From assembly GCA_003216915.1 (NCBI GenBank), contig QCIB01000013.1, forward strand, positions 1-46,575: 46,575 bases of DNA, given 5' to 3'. The position numbers and the translations under genes are program-made. The stretch's first letter is position 1, and each line of letters begins with the position of its first letter. Origin of the DNA: Prochlorococcus sp. AG-402-I23 (GTDB lineage: Bacteria; Cyanobacteriota; Cyanobacteriia; PCC-6307; Cyanobiaceae). A model generated the notes under the pieces. The model saw only the letters and a program-made list of their open reading frames with translations. It ran no database searches and was not told the origin of the DNA. Positions 17,424 through 27,033 of the stretch are shown one piece after another.

Positions 17424-18311
17424 TTATGAGGCAATAATAATTCCTAATAAAAGGACTCCTCCATAAATTGATTGATTTTTGAAGTGATTCCCAATATTTT
17501 TTATTGATTGCTTTTCCTCAGGAAATACTTTTAGTATATCTCGCTGCATTAAGATTGCCGTTGTAAGCCAAATTGGCCAAAAAATAAAATCCATATGATT
17601 AATAAATCCGCATAATGCGAGAAAAATAGAAGTTGATAAATAACAAATCTGAATAGTTATTCTTGTATTGTTCTGGAGGTTAACAGCTGAACTATTTATT
17701 CCAATTTTGATATCATATTTTTTATCTGCTAGAGCATAAATTGTGTCAAAGCCAAAAGTCCAAAAAATAGTAGCTAGCCAGCAAAACAATAAAACAATAC
17801 TATTTAAATTGCCTTCATTTGCGGCCCAGGGAATTAAGACAGCAAAACCCCAGCATATGGATAAGATTAATTGAGGATATTTAAACCATCTTTTTGCAGA
17901 AGGATAAATTAAAATAATAGGTAAAGCTAAAAAAGCAAGTAAAATGGAAAGTATCCTGCCAGGTTGAGGTAGTGACAAAGTTAAAAAGAAACTACATAAA
18001 ATTAAAAAGCAAAGAATTGAATAAGCCGTTTTAAGACCGATTTTATTTGCAGCTAGAGGTCTATTTTTTGTCCTGAAAACTCTTTGATCAATTTTTTTGT
18101 CCCAAATATCATTAACTACGCAGCCTAATCCACTTACTAGTAGTCCGCCCAGGATTATTCTTAGCAACATTAAAATTGTTGGATTAGCATCCGGGGTTAA
18201 ATATAAACTCCATCCAGCAGGAATAAGTAAGATCATTCTTCCAGTCGGCTTATTCCACCTTAATAATTCAAAAAAAGTACTAAATTTAATTTTTCGATTT
18301 TTATTTTGCAT
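17424..18311 (-). CDS. ubiA: 4-hydroxybenzoate polyprenyltransferase-like protein (UbiA family)
   Basis: About 295 residues with eight to nine helices. The first Asp-rich motif is VVNDIWDKKIDQRVFRTKNRP (NDxxD), and the second is DTIYALADKKYDIKIG (DxxYDxxxD), both needed for Mg-prenyl diphosphate binding. LLRWNKPTGRMILLIP at the N-terminus is the UbiA aromatic-acid subgroup hallmark. In cyanobacteria this enzyme prenylates 4-hydroxybenzoate in plastoquinone synthesis. I choose ATG 18311; an in-frame ATG at 18332 would add seven residues. Divergent from ppx across a 125-nt spacer. Confidence 0.92.
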   Translation of the reverse strand: MQNKNRKIKFSTFFELLRWNKPTGRMILLIPAGWSLYLTPDANPTILMLLRIILGGLLVSGLGCVVNDIWDKKIDQRVFRTKNRPLAANKIGLKTAYSILCFLILCSFFLTLSLPQPGRILSILLAFLALPIILIYPSAKRWFKYPQLILSICWGFAVLIPWAANEGNLNSIVLLFCWLATIFWTFGFDTIYALADKKYDIKIGINSSAVNLQNNTRITIQICYLSTSIFLALCGFINHMDFIFWPIWLTTAILMQRDILKVFPEEKQSIKNIGNHFKNQSIYGGVLLLGIIIAS

Positions 18312-18436
18312 ATGAACTATTGTATATTTCATAACTTTAAATAATCTTACTAGGATTAAATGATTTCTATTATTTAATAATCAATCTTGGGTATATTTAT
18401 TAATGGATTAAAGATATCTTCATCTTATAAAAAGGA

Positions 18437-20032
18437 ATGAAACAGAAACAAGATTTAAGATATTTTCAAGAAAAGCAAATTTTAGTAGCTTCTATTGATA
18501 TTGGAACTAACTCTACACATCTTTTGGTAGCAGAAATTAATCTAGAATTAAAATCATTTTCAATAAAATTCACTGATAAATCAACCACTCGTCTTGGAGA
18601 AAGAGATGAGGAGGGTAATCTTACTGAAGAATCAATCCAAAGAGCATTAGTTACTCTTAAGCGATTTAAGGAATATTGTAAAAGTAATGGAGTAAAACAA
18701 ATAGTAACAGCTGCAACAAGTGCAGTTAGGGAAGCTCCAAACGGTCAAGAATTTATTAGAAGAGTTCTTGATGAAACTGATATACAAATAGAAATGATAA
18801 GTGGTTCTGAGGAAGCCAGATTAATTTACCTGGGTGTTCTTTCTGGTATGGCTTTTGAAGATCAGTCTTTTGTAATCATAGATATTGGAGGAGGATCTAC
18901 AGAATTAATACTTGCAGATAAAAAAGATGCTATAGCTCTTACCAGTTCGAGAATTGGTGCGGTAAGACTTAAAAATGATTTTTTAAATAAAGAGTCTATA
19001 AATTCAGAGAGATCGAGTTTTCTAGAAACTTTTATTAAAGGATCTTTAGAACCATCTGTTCGAAAAATAAAGAGTAGATCTAAGAGAGATAAGCCTTTAT
19101 CTATGATTGCAACCAGTGGCACTGCAACCTCATTAGGAAATTTGATTTCAGAGAGTTTAGGAGAATCTAAACAAAAGTTGCATGGTTATAAATTTAAAAG
19201 GGAAAATTTACAAAATGTATTGGAAAAACTACTTAAATTGACGGTTTCGGAAATCAAGAAAATACCTTCATTAAGTGAGAGAAGAGCAGAAATAATTATT
19301 CCAGGAGCATTGATATTAAACACCGCAATGGAGATGTTGAACTTTAATGAATTAATAATAAGTGAGAGGGCGCTTCGAGAGGGTTTGGTTGTAGATTGGA
19401 TGCTTCGTAAAGGGATAATTAAAAACGAGTTAAATATTCAAAGCAATATTAGAAAAACAACTATAGTTCATCAGGCTAGAAAGTTTGGAGTAGATAAAAT
19501 AAGAGCTGAGAAAGTTATTGATATTGCCTTTCAAATCTATGATCAGACTAAAAATATCTTTCATAGCGATAATGACCCTAAAGCTAAAGAACTACTTTGG
19601 GCAGCTTCTAATCTTTATAATTGTGGGAAATATGTGAATGTTGGTTCATATCACAAACACTCTTGGTACTTAATAAAAAATTGTGAGTTGTTGGGATATT
19701 CTGAAGCAGAAACAAATATTATTGCTTCAATTGCTAGATACCATAGAAAGACTCTACCCAAGAAAAGACATGAATCTTGGCAAAATTTAATATCCAAAGA
19801 AGATAAAACATTAGTTCTCGAAATGTCATTAATCCTGAGACTAGCAGCATCTCTTGATCAAAGACTTGACAAGGTGATCTCCTCGGTTCAAATAAAATTG
19901 AAGGAAAATATTCTTATATTTGAACTTTTACCTTTAGATAGAAACCATGATCTTCTTCTTGAAAAATGGAACTTAGGATTATGCCGTAATGTTATAAAAG
20001 AACTAAAGAATTTGGATTTAAAAGTTATTTAG
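18437..20032 (+). CDS. ppx: Exopolyphosphatase (Ppx/GppA family)
   Basis: A 531-residue protein. The N-terminal Ppx/GppA phosphatase domain (about 12-310) has SIDIGTNSTHLLV and IDIGGGSTELIL, the two phosphate-binding loops of the ASKHA fold, and ERALREGLVVDW near residue 312. The C-terminal part (about 330-531) is HD-like, with HSWYLI and IARYHRK. It releases orthophosphate from polyphosphate chains, relevant to phosphorus storage in low-phosphate seas. An AAGGA sits immediately before ATG 18437. The last 8 nt overlap the convergent RodZ-like gene. Confidence 0.95.
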   Translation: MKQKQDLRYFQEKQILVASIDIGTNSTHLLVAEINLELKSFSIKFTDKSTTRLGERDEEGNLTEESIQRALVTLKRFKEYCKSNGVKQIVTAATSAVREAPNGQEFIRRVLDETDIQIEMISGSEEARLIYLGVLSGMAFEDQSFVIIDIGGGSTELILADKKDAIALTSSRIGAVRLKNDFLNKESINSERSSFLETFIKGSLEPSVRKIKSRSKRDKPLSMIATSGTATSLGNLISESLGESKQKLHGYKFKRENLQNVLEKLLKLTVSEIKKIPSLSERRAEIIIPGALILNTAMEMLNFNELIISERALREGLVVDWMLRKGIIKNELNIQSNIRKTTIVHQARKFGVDKIRAEKVIDIAFQIYDQTKNIFHSDNDPKAKELLWAASNLYNCGKYVNVGSYHKHSWYLIKNCELLGYSEAETNIIASIARYHRKTLPKKRHESWQNLISKEDKTLVLEMSLILRLAASLDQRLDKVISSVQIKLKENILIFELLPLDRNHDLLLEKWNLGLCRNVIKELKNLDLKVI

Positions 20033-20519
20033 TTTTTTTAATAAGTTCTTGTTTTGGAGTTTGATTCTGAGAAGAGTCTGAAAATAAATTGAAAATTAAG
20101 GACGAGGCGATTAGTCCGAGAAAGCCTGAAATTAAAATAAATATAAGGAACCCTACTGGATTGGGATTCTTAGATTGCCTAGACTTGTAATTTTTTTTGG
20201 AAACTTCTTCAACTATTTCTTCAATTTTTACTTCTTTCCTCTCTGTCTTGAATTCATCCATTATAAATTCTGTATCAAGTTTGAGCTTCTGTGAAATCCT
20301 TCTAATCATTGCTTTGACAAATACTTTTTCAGGTAGCTTATCTTCATTACCTTCTTCTATGGCTTCAAGTTGATGAGCTCCGATTTTTAAATCAGAAGCT
20401 AATTCTTCAATAGATTGATTTTTACTTAACCTAGCCTCTTTAATGAAATTTCCAATTCTCTTTAAAGAGGAGTTTTCCCCCTTAGTGTTGTTTCCCGAAA
20501 CAGATTTTATTTCTTTCAA
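20025..20519 (-). CDS. RodZ-like helix-turn-helix protein with one membrane span
   Basis: A 164-residue protein. Residues about 22-85 form an XRE/HTH_25-type domain (FIKEARLSKNQSIEELASDL and IGAHQLEAIEEGNEDKLP), as in RodZ and other membrane-anchored HTH proteins. A basic linker (SKKNYKSRQSKNPN) leads into one hydrophobic span (about 123-147). Only 17 residues follow, so the large periplasmic domain of classical RodZ is missing. The start is TTG 20519; no ATG is available in the frame. A role in cell shape by contact with MreB is possible from the family but unproven here. It overlaps ppx by 8 nt at the 3' end. Confidence 0.8.
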   Translation of the reverse strand: MKEIKSVSGNNTKGENSSLKRIGNFIKEARLSKNQSIEELASDLKIGAHQLEAIEEGNEDKLPEKVFVKAMIRRISQKLKLDTEFIMDEFKTERKEVKIEEIVEEVSKKNYKSRQSKNPNPVGFLIFILISGFLGLIASSLIFNLFSDSSQNQTPKQELIKKTK

Positions 20520-20574
20520 AGCAAATAAATTTTTACTAATTATAGTAATTAATATTTTTCTATCAACTTTAAGA

Positions 20575-21330
20575 TTATTTATTCCTAAAGAGATGGCTAT
20601 AAGATGGATTATAAAGATTAGATCTTTTTTGAGAATTACTAATTGCTGGGCTAATTATGTAAATGGTTGTTCTAATAAGTTTTTTCTCAATAGAAAAATT
20701 TTCCATATCTTTTAACTCTATTAATGATGTCCAACCATCATCCCAAGATACTCTAAATCCAACAATCACTTTAGTCTCTGGAGGGTAAAACTCTAGTAGA
20801 GTTTCTTGAGAACTTTTCACATGCCTAGCACTTAGATAAAGACATATAGAGGAATTGTGTTTCGCAAGATCTTTCAGAGATTCTTTTTCGGGCATCCCTG
20901 TTCGCCCACCTGCTCTAGTTAGAATTATTGTTTGAGTTACGTCAGGGATGGTTAACTCAGCTTCATGATATGCGGCAGCAACTTGAAAAGCACTTACTCC
21001 AGGAACAACCTCGATTTTAATTTTTTCTTTTTTTAAAATTTCGATTTGCTCTCTAATTGCTCCAAACAGGCAAGGGTCTCCATCATGCAACCTTACAACA
21101 GTTTTCCCTGCCTTAAATTTTTCTATCATAATTGAGGTTATTTGCTCTAAGTTGAGCGAACTCGTTTTTATTTTTTCAGAACCTTCTTTAGCAAAATCTA
21201 AAATCTTTTCAGGAATTAGAGAATTAGTCCAAATAATAACATCTGCAATTTTTATCTTTTTTAATGCTTTTAAAGTTAATAATTCTGGATCTCCTGGACC
21301 AGCACCAATAAAGGATATTTTATTATCCAT
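20575..21330 (-). CDS. cobM: Precorrin-4 C11-methyltransferase
   Basis: About 251 residues of the tetrapyrrole methylase fold. The N-terminal [19 protein letters not shown] is the first SAM-binding signature; [17 protein letters not shown] and [18 protein letters not shown] follow. The [22 protein letters not shown] stretch distinguishes CobM/CbiF from other members. It methylates C11 of the corrin ring precursor. I choose ATG 21330; a GTG at 21348 would add six residues. It overlaps the 3' end of lgt by 8 nt, so the two are co-transcribed despite unrelated roles. No cobalamin riboswitch is visible. Confidence 0.94.
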   Translation of the reverse strand: MDNKISFIGAGPGDPELLTLKALKKIKIADVIIWTNSLIPEKILDFAKEGSEKIKTSSLNLEQITSIMIEKFKAGKTVVRLHDGDPCLFGAIREQIEILKKEKIKIEVVPGVSAFQVAAAYHEAELTIPDVTQTIILTRAGGRTGMPEKESLKDLAKHNSSICLYLSARHVKSSQETLLEFYPPETKVIVGFRVSWDDGWTSLIELKDMENFSIEKKLIRTTIYIISPAISNSQKRSNLYNPSYSHLFRNK

Positions 21331-22216
21331 TCTTTCTATTTTTCCCACTATATGTTCTCAATCTTAAAAAAAATATTCCAATTAATCCAGAAGAAAATAG
21401 AAAAATACTTATAAATTGAGCCATTCTTATACCACCATCACAGAAAGGTGGAAGTCCACCAATGCATAGTGGGTCAGTTCTTAAACCTTCAATCCAGAAT
21501 CTTCCAAAGCTATAACTTATTAAATAAAGACAGCTAATAAAGCCAGGCCTGAAAAAATCTGTTTTATTTTGTTTATTAAAGGTAATAATAAGTACGATGA
21601 AAATTAAAAGATTCCACAATGACTCATAGAGAAATGTAGGATGAAAAAAATCATAATTAAGAAATTCTAAAGGTCTATTTTGGATAGGTATAAATAATTT
21701 CCAAGGCAAATTTGTAGGAACTCCAAAAGCTTCATTATTGAAAAAATTTCCCCATCTTCCTATTGATTGTCCAAGAATAACTGAGGGTATTAGTATATCT
21801 ATAAAAGTTTTTAAATTAATATTTTTCGACTTACAGAAATAGAAAATAGATATTAATCCTCCAATTAGACCTCCATGGATTGCTATGCCTCCTTCCCAAA
21901 CTGCAAGAAAAGAAGGTATTTGAATGATGTTATTGAATACTTCAAAAGAAGTAAAAAAGTTCTCTCCGCTATATTGCCTCCACTCAAAAATAACGTAATA
22001 AGCTCTAGCTCCAATTATTGAAGAGATTATTAATGATGGAAGTATCTCACTAATGTAGTCTGGGTTAATATTTCTTGCCTTTGCTAGTTTTTTAGAGACA
22101 AATATGCCTATTAAAACTGAAAAAGAAATAAGCAGTCCGTACCATCTAATAGTTAAAAATCCTAAATTTAAAAAAGTTTCTCCTGGAGATTGTATAAAAG
22201 CTTGAAGTATAAGCAT
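21323..22216 (-). CDS. lgt: Prolipoprotein diacylglyceryl transferase
   Basis: A 297-residue membrane enzyme with seven helices. The family signature is [16 protein letters not shown] (about 151-166). [10 protein letters not shown] lies near the N-terminus, [12 protein letters not shown] near 70, and [10 protein letters not shown] near 112 has the essential His-Gly-Gly. [13 protein letters not shown] near 240 carries the second conserved Arg. It transfers diacylglycerol from phosphatidylglycerol to the lipobox Cys of exported lipoproteins, such as the candidate at 1971. The start is ATG 22216, 10 nt after the petA stop, so it may be read from the petCA transcript. Confidence 0.95.
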   Translation of the reverse strand: MLILQAFIQSPGETFLNLGFLTIRWYGLLISFSVLIGIFVSKKLAKARNINPDYISEILPSLIISSIIGARAYYVIFEWRQYSGENFFTSFEVFNNIIQIPSFLAVWEGGIAIHGGLIGGLISIFYFCKSKNINLKTFIDILIPSVILGQSIGRWGNFFNNEAFGVPTNLPWKLFIPIQNRPLEFLNYDFFHPTFLYESLWNLLIFIVLIITFNKQNKTDFFRPGFISCLYLISYSFGRFWIEGLRTDPLCIGGLPPFCDGGIRMAQFISIFLFSSGLIGIFFLRLRTYSGKNRKNG

Positions 22217-22226
22217 TTAAAGAAAG

Positions 22227-23180
22227 CTAGATACCCTCTGCTGCTTGAACTTTTTCTACTTGTTTTTTCTTTAATACTAAAAGTATTTGTGTTAAGCCTA
22301 CACCAATGAAGAATGCAATCAATCCAATTACTCTATAAGGGCTCTGAAGTACAACCTCAGCATCTAATTGTCCAAAGCCGCCAACGTTGGGATCATTAGT
22401 AAGAGGGTCACCTGCATTAATTTTGTCTTGTGCTTTTACGATAAGTTGAGGTCCAACAGGCACTGCTTCAGTAGTTATCTCACCATTGTCTTTTTCTATA
22501 TTGACCTTATAGCTACCGTCTTCAATAGTTTCTATTGAATTTATAGTTCCTGAGGTGGAAGAAGTGAAAACTACATTATTGCTTTTGTCTCCAGTTGGGT
22601 ATACCTGACCTCTACCTCTATTGCCTCCGATATGTAACGAGTATTTTCCATAGTGATATTCTTTATTAGTGGATGGATCAGGGGAAAGTACAGGAAAAAC
22701 GATTTCTTTATTAGTATCACCAGGTAAAGGTCCTACAATGATGATATTGTCTTTCTCTTCACTGTAATTAGTAAAATAAACCCCTTCTGTCTCCTCTTTG
22801 ATTTCTTCGGTCCATCTTTCTTGTGGAGCAAGTTTAAAGCCATCAGGCAGCATTACAACTGCACCAACTTGTAATGGGACTTCGGAACCATCAGCACCGA
22901 TCTCTTTTAAATCATTTTTGTAGGGTATTTTAACTACAGCTTTGAAAACACTGTCTGCTCCAACAGATTGTGGAACCTCTGCAATTGTAGGCATCTGAGC
23001 TAGATGACAATTTGCACACACTATCTTTCCTGTGGCTTCTCTTGGGGATTCATAGTTTTGTTGAGCCCAAAATGGGTAAGCAAAAGTTATCTTTGGATAA
23101 AATACAATGCTCGAAATGAAAAGCAAAGTACAGATAAATAAACTTGTTTTTTTCATGATTTGATTTTTAAGATCTTTCAT
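22227..23180 (-). CDS. petA: Cytochrome f (b6f complex)
   Basis: About 317 residues from ATG 23180. A signal peptide ends at ITFA (residue 34), and Tyr35 begins the mature protein and supplies the axial heme ligand through its amino group. The heme-binding CANCH lies at 55-59. The large beta domain follows, with [20 protein letters not shown], and a single C-terminal helix ([20 protein letters not shown]) anchors it in the thylakoid. It carries electrons from the Rieske centre to plastocyanin or cytochrome c6. The frame is open further upstream into petC, but the ATG 4 nt after the petC stop gives the normal length; a second ATG at 23156 is also possible. Confidence 0.95.
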   Translation of the reverse strand: MKDLKNQIMKKTSLFICTLLFISSIVFYPKITFAYPFWAQQNYESPREATGKIVCANCHLAQMPTIAEVPQSVGADSVFKAVVKIPYKNDLKEIGADGSEVPLQVGAVVMLPDGFKLAPQERWTEEIKEETEGVYFTNYSEEKDNIIIVGPLPGDTNKEIVFPVLSPDPSTNKEYHYGKYSLHIGGNRGRGQVYPTGDKSNNVVFTSSTSGTINSIETIEDGSYKVNIEKDNGEITTEAVPVGPQLIVKAQDKINAGDPLTNDPNVGGFGQLDAEVVLQSPYRVIGLIAFFIGVGLTQILLVLKKKQVEKVQAAEGI

Positions 23181-23184
23181 TTTT

Positions 23185-23721
23185 TTATGCCCACCATGGA
23201 TTTTCATTAGTTCTAAAGTCAGTTTCTGACCATTGTTTGACGAGTACAGCATCATCTTCAATATCGACATGAGCTAGGGCTAAAGATAAAGGAGCAGGCC
23301 CTCTTACTACCTTCCCATTTGTATCGTACTGACTGCCATGACAAGGACATATGAATTTATTAGCACCACTATCCCATGGGACAACGCAACCTAAATGAGT
23401 ACAAATTGCATTTAAACCAAATTCTCCTATTTCCCCACCCTCATTAACTATTAAATAAGTTGGATCTCCCTTTAGACCCTGCACTAGACTTCTGTCTCCT
23501 GCTTGATGGGTAGCTAACCAACCTGTCTTAGTTACTGGATTCCCTAATTCATCTTTAGCAGAAGTTCCACCTCCACCACCGCCTGCTCTTAAAGGCATGA
23601 AATAATTCGCTACAGGGTAAAGAGCTCCTAAGGCTACACCAGTTGCAGTACCAAATGTAAGAAGATTCATAAATTGCCTTCGACCCATTGAAGGGACATC
23701 ATTGGAACTTAATTGAGTCAT
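23185..23721 (-). CDS. petC: Rieske iron-sulfur protein (b6f complex)
   Basis: A 178-residue protein. The N-terminus has a twin-arginine-type sequence ([12 protein letters not shown], about 13-24) and one membrane span acting as an uncleaved Tat anchor, then a Gly-rich hinge ([11 protein letters not shown]). The cluster ligands are in [10 protein letters not shown] and CPCHGSQYD (two Cys, two His, plus two disulfide Cys). It oxidises plastoquinol and passes electrons to cytochrome f, encoded just downstream. It is first gene of petC-petA. tatC, coding for the Tat receptor, lies 410 nt away on the same strand. Confidence 0.97.
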   Translation of the reverse strand: MTQLSSNDVPSMGRRQFMNLLTFGTATGVALGALYPVANYFMPLRAGGGGGGTSAKDELGNPVTKTGWLATHQAGDRSLVQGLKGDPTYLIVNEGGEIGEFGLNAICTHLGCVVPWDSGANKFICPCHGSQYDTNGKVVRGPAPLSLALAHVDIEDDAVLVKQWSETDFRTNENPWWA

Positions 23722-23750
23722 TCGTTATTTGGTTCTGTTATTTATTAGTT

Positions 23751-23756
23751 ATTATG
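23751..23756 (-). promoter_or_regulatory. Candidate -10 element for petC-petA
   Basis: On the minus strand the hexamer is CATAAT (five of six matches to TATAAT). It would place the start of transcription about 20-25 nt before the petC ATG. No convincing -35 is spaced correctly, which is common for this AT-rich group. The call is tentative. Confidence 0.3.
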
Positions 23757-23844
23757 GAGCAAATAGTTCAATTTCTGTTGCAAATAGATAGGACTTTTAA
23801 TAATTTAAAGTAAAAGTTTAGGAAGTCTTAATTAATTGATTTAA

Positions 23845-24162
23845 ATGAACCCATTGCTAGTAGAAGAAGTTATACATTATTTGATTCATCGCTGGGGAAA
23901 AAAATATGATTTTAGACTCTTTAGAAGAGGAAAATTTGTGTATTTTCAGATGATGTGGGGATTTCTTGGACAGGAATCATTCCCTTTAAGTGAACATGAA
24001 TATAAAAAATCGATAGCGGATAAAATCGAGATTTTAAATAGATGTGGATATTCAGAAGAAGTGAGGGAATGGCTAAAGAAAGTCAATGCTAAGCCAAGGT
24101 TAGGTAGAGCTGTCAGCTTGCAACTAAATCTTAATGAGAAGATGAAAGAGTTTTTGACTTAA
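23845..24162 (+). CDS. DUF3067 family protein
   Basis: A 105-residue soluble, basic protein that I place in the cyanobacterial DUF3067 family, from segments such as VIHYLIHRWGKKYDFRLFRR, MMWGFLGQESFPLSE and EVREWLKKVNAKPRLGRAV. These families occur in cyanobacteria and plastids; the function is not established. It is divergent from petC (123-nt spacer) and its last 32 nt overlap the convergent tatC gene. The start is ATG 23845. The fixed place between petC and tatC suggests, but does not prove, a role linked to b6f or thylakoid protein handling. Confidence 0.8.
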   Translation: MNPLLVEEVIHYLIHRWGKKYDFRLFRRGKFVYFQMMWGFLGQESFPLSEHEYKKSIADKIEILNRCGYSEEVREWLKKVNAKPRLGRAVSLQLNLNEKMKEFLT

Positions 24163-24889
24163 GATTTTCTGATAAGTAAGTTAATCCAGTACCCACAAAA
24201 AATAAAAACACAATCGATATAGATAGCAATGACATTGTCAATGGGTCTGTTGAAGGGGTAATCACTGCAGATAATATTGCAGAGGAAATTACAACTATCT
24301 TCCAATTCGAAATCATTTTTTCTGTTGTGATTATTCCAAGAGAACCAAGAATAAATTGTAATACTGGCAATTGAAACGCTATTGCAGTGCTAGACATTAA
24401 TAAGAGAACAAAATCAAAATATCTTTCTATAGACCAAGTTGGTTCAACAATATCAGCACCGAAACTTATGAAGAAATTTATTGCTGCAGGGACTAATATC
24501 CACCATGAAAAAATTAATCCTAAAAAAAACAGAAGACCTGAACCAAAAACTGCAGGCAAGATAAGGCTTTTTTCTTGTTTTGTTAAACCAGGAGAAATGA
24601 ATAATATTATTTGATAAAAAATATAAGGTATAGAAACTATCAATCCGCTGTAACCTGCAACTTTAATAGCGACAAATAAAAACTCTCCTGGAGCAAGCTG
24701 TAGTAAATGAATATCACCAGCTGGGATTTCTAAAAAAGATATTAATGGCTTTATGATGAGAAAACTAAAGAATATTGAAATAAGTATTGAGTAAATTGAG
24801 TTTAGTATCCTTTGACGAAGCTCCTCTAAATGATCACTAAAAGTCATCGAATCTGATAATTTATTTTCACTTTGACCTGTACCTCTCAT
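24131..24889 (-). CDS. tatC: Sec-independent protein translocase TatC
   Basis: A 252-residue protein with six membrane helices. Marks include SDHLEELRQRILNSI at the cytoplasmic N-terminus (the twin-arginine recognition surface with conserved Glu and Arg), GEFLFVAIKVAGYSGLI near 69, and FQLPVLQFILG near 172. It recognises RR-type signals and, with TatA, exports folded proteins. Possible clients in this window are PetC and the 1971 lipoprotein. The 3' end overlaps the convergent DUF3067 gene by 32 nt. The start is ATG 24889. Confidence 0.96.
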   Translation of the reverse strand: MRGTGQSENKLSDSMTFSDHLEELRQRILNSIYSILISIFFSFLIIKPLISFLEIPAGDIHLLQLAPGEFLFVAIKVAGYSGLIVSIPYIFYQIILFISPGLTKQEKSLILPAVFGSGLLFFLGLIFSWWILVPAAINFFISFGADIVEPTWSIERYFDFVLLLMSSTAIAFQLPVLQFILGSLGIITTEKMISNWKIVVISSAILSAVITPSTDPLTMSLLSISIVFLFFVGTGLTYLSENLKSKTLSSSH

Positions 24890-24969
24890 TATTATTTGAT
24901 AGAAATTGTGTAAGAAAAAGGTTTAAAACTACTATTGTCAAAGTCCAATTTATTTTTCGATAAATTTAA

Positions 24970-25230
24970 TTATTTGCTTAATTTAGGATTAGTTGGATCT
25001 GGTAATAAGAAAGGAGGGGCATCATTTAAAGATGATTCACCATAAGTTTCATATTCTCTATATCCACCCATTTTCCCATTTGTTTTCATTAAAGCGCTTA
25101 CGAAGGCAAGTAGTAAGAAAACAGTAGGAGCCCCAATTATTAATGCAGCACCAAATAGATATCCAACAATAAATTCTGGAAAACTATGATTTCCTAAAAA
25201 TTCATGAGTGCCCAAAAGAAAATCAAACAT
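24970..25230 (-). CDS. Small conserved membrane protein of unknown function
   Basis: An 86-residue protein with one or two hydrophobic spans: FIVGYLFGAALIIGAPTVF and LLLAFVSALM (about residues 21-48). A polar C-terminus rich in Gly, Tyr and Pro follows (GKMGGYREYETYGESS, then PPFLLPDPTNPK). No catalytic or cofactor motif is visible. It lies 80 nt upstream of tatC and 29 nt downstream of the NFACT gene, all leftward. Given the photosynthetic neighbourhood a thylakoid protein is plausible, but I assign no function. Confidence 0.68.
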   Translation of the reverse strand: MFDFLLGTHEFLGNHSFPEFIVGYLFGAALIIGAPTVFLLLAFVSALMKTNGKMGGYREYETYGESSLNDAPPFLLPDPTNPKLSK

Positions 25231-25259
25231 TTAGATTTAAAAATTTTTTTTATTATAAA

Positions 25260-26984
25260 CTAAATTACTGTTTTAAGATTTTTTTTAATGTAATCTTCTC
25301 CTCTTGTAGGATTTCCCCAAATAATTTCTCCATTTTTAAAGGAAACGCAACCCGGTCCTCCGTTTTTGATTTTTTGCAAATCTTTAATCTTTACTAAATT
25401 AATTGGAACTTTAATGTTTCTTTTTGCCTTACTAAATAAAGCAGCTAAATCTGCAGCTATTTGAAGATCTTGTTCAGATGCTACTTGAGATGAAGACTTC
25501 AAAACTACATGACTGCCTGGTGATTCCTGAGCATGAAACCATAAATCGCCTTTTTTTGAGAACTTAAAGCTTATTAAATCATTTTGCCTCATATTTCGCC
25601 CTACCTGAAGCTTCAATCCTGTGGGAGTGTCAACTTGAATTGGTGAAGATTCTTTTGCATATGTACTTTTCTGATCTTCTCTTTGCTTCTTGATATTGAT
25701 ATTAAACTCGTTACAAATTTCTTCCATAATTTCTTCAAGTAGTTTGATTCTCATAAAAAGTTTTTCATGATTTAAAGAATTTAAATTTTCTAGAAGCGTA
25801 GTGAATTCGTCCAATCTCTCTATATTTGTTTTGTAAATACTTAATCTTTCTTTTATTAATTCCCTAGATCTCTTTAGTTTTTTTGATTTTTTATATAGTT
25901 TTTGTCCTTTTATAATGTCTCGTTTTTTAATTTCATTTGAGGCGAATATATTATCAGCTTTTTCTTTATATACCTCATAGTTTTCTGATTTTGTTAGAAG
26001 ATCATATTGAATATTTAAATTCTTTTTCTCAGTATTGGTTTGTTTAAAAATTATCCCTTCAATTTTCTTTTCCAATAATTCAAGTTTTTTTTGTTTCAGA
26101 TGATAATCATAATAATTCTCTAAACTGGTGCATAAATCTATTTTATTTTCCCAATTAATTTCTTTATCAAAAAACCAAACGCAATAAAAATCTTTGTTAA
26201 ATGTAGAAAAGTTAAAGTTATTGTTTTTAAACCTGTTTATCCAAATCTTCCAATTTTTAAATATCTCCTTTAAGTCCGAATTGCTAATGAAATCAATATT
26301 TTTTTCCATTATTTCTGAATTAACAGTTGCGCTAACAACTTCTAATTGTTTTGTGAGGATAGGGCTAACTCCTTGATAGGTATTTATTAAGCAGTATTTC
26401 AAAGACTCAGGTACTATTGAAATTGAGTCTTTCCATGATTGAAAAGACTCATCTTCTCTAGGTTGTTTTTTGAGATTGACTGGAGGGCCAGAATAAATCG
26501 ATCCTGTTGAAATTGTTCTAAAACTAGATTGACTTGATTTAATTTGTTTACCAACGGCAATTATTTTATGTTTATTATCCAGATAAAAAATATTACTATG
26601 TTTTCCCATTAATTCAAAAATTAAATACTTATTAATTTCATCTCCAGGTTTTTTCGCAAAACTAAATTTTATGACTCTCTCGAAATCATCTTGATCAATC
26701 GAAATTAAAGCCATATACTTTAATCCATATCTTATTTGTTTAGAAAGTGTGCTTTCTCTCCCAATCTTTTCTGGCTTATTTATCTTTAGTATTCTTGGAG
26801 AGTCTCCATTCCATGAAACTTCTAACCATGTTTGAGAATCAACTCCTCTGAAACATAATTGAATTGTATTAGGCTCTGGTTGTTGGGCAGTTTCAAACTT
26901 TGTAGGTAAGATATTCTTTGTCAAATAATGCAAGACAGATTTAATAGATGTAATATCCATTATCTGTGGAACACCTTTTTGCAT
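25260..26984 (-). CDS. rqcH: NFACT family protein (RqcH / Rqc2 homologue, formerly fibronectin-binding-like)
   Basis: A 574-residue protein: an NFACT-N domain (about 9-200), a central helix-hairpin and long coiled coil (about 290-430, Lys/Glu-rich), and a C-terminal NFACT-R domain (about 450-570) with GRNMRQNDLISF, KKGDLWFHAQESPGSHVVLKS and LAALFSKAKRN. In bacteria RqcH binds stalled 50S-peptidyl-tRNA and adds C-terminal alanine tails as degradation marks. ATG 26984 has an AAGGA about five nt upstream; ATG 26960 (MDITSIKS) is an alternative. A divergent 49-nt gap separates it from gmk. Confidence 0.9.
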   Translation of the reverse strand: MQKGVPQIMDITSIKSVLHYLTKNILPTKFETAQQPEPNTIQLCFRGVDSQTWLEVSWNGDSPRILKINKPEKIGRESTLSKQIRYGLKYMALISIDQDDFERVIKFSFAKKPGDEINKYLIFELMGKHSNIFYLDNKHKIIAVGKQIKSSQSSFRTISTGSIYSGPPVNLKKQPREDESFQSWKDSISIVPESLKYCLINTYQGVSPILTKQLEVVSATVNSEIMEKNIDFISNSDLKEIFKNWKIWINRFKNNNFNFSTFNKDFYCVWFFDKEINWENKIDLCTSLENYYDYHLKQKKLELLEKKIEGIIFKQTNTEKKNLNIQYDLLTKSENYEVYKEKADNIFASNEIKKRDIIKGQKLYKKSKKLKRSRELIKERLSIYKTNIERLDEFTTLLENLNSLNHEKLFMRIKLLEEIMEEICNEFNINIKKQREDQKSTYAKESSPIQVDTPTGLKLQVGRNMRQNDLISFKFSKKGDLWFHAQESPGSHVVLKSSSQVASEQDLQIAADLAALFSKAKRNIKVPINLVKIKDLQKIKNGGPGCVSFKNGEIIWGNPTRGEDYIKKNLKTVI

Positions 26985-27033
26985 TATTCCTTTTTAATTC
27001 ACAAGATTTCCATTTTACTGTAAAAAATTTAAT

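Noticed and set aside
21331-21400. Cobalamin riboswitch in front of cobM
   Set aside because: cobM overlaps lgt, so its upstream region is coding; no B12-box-like sequence was seen there or before the cobT-like gene.
23181-23270. Longer petA start reaching into petC
   Set aside because: The added residues lie inside the petC coding region and precede a normal signal peptide; the ATG at 23180 gives the usual length.
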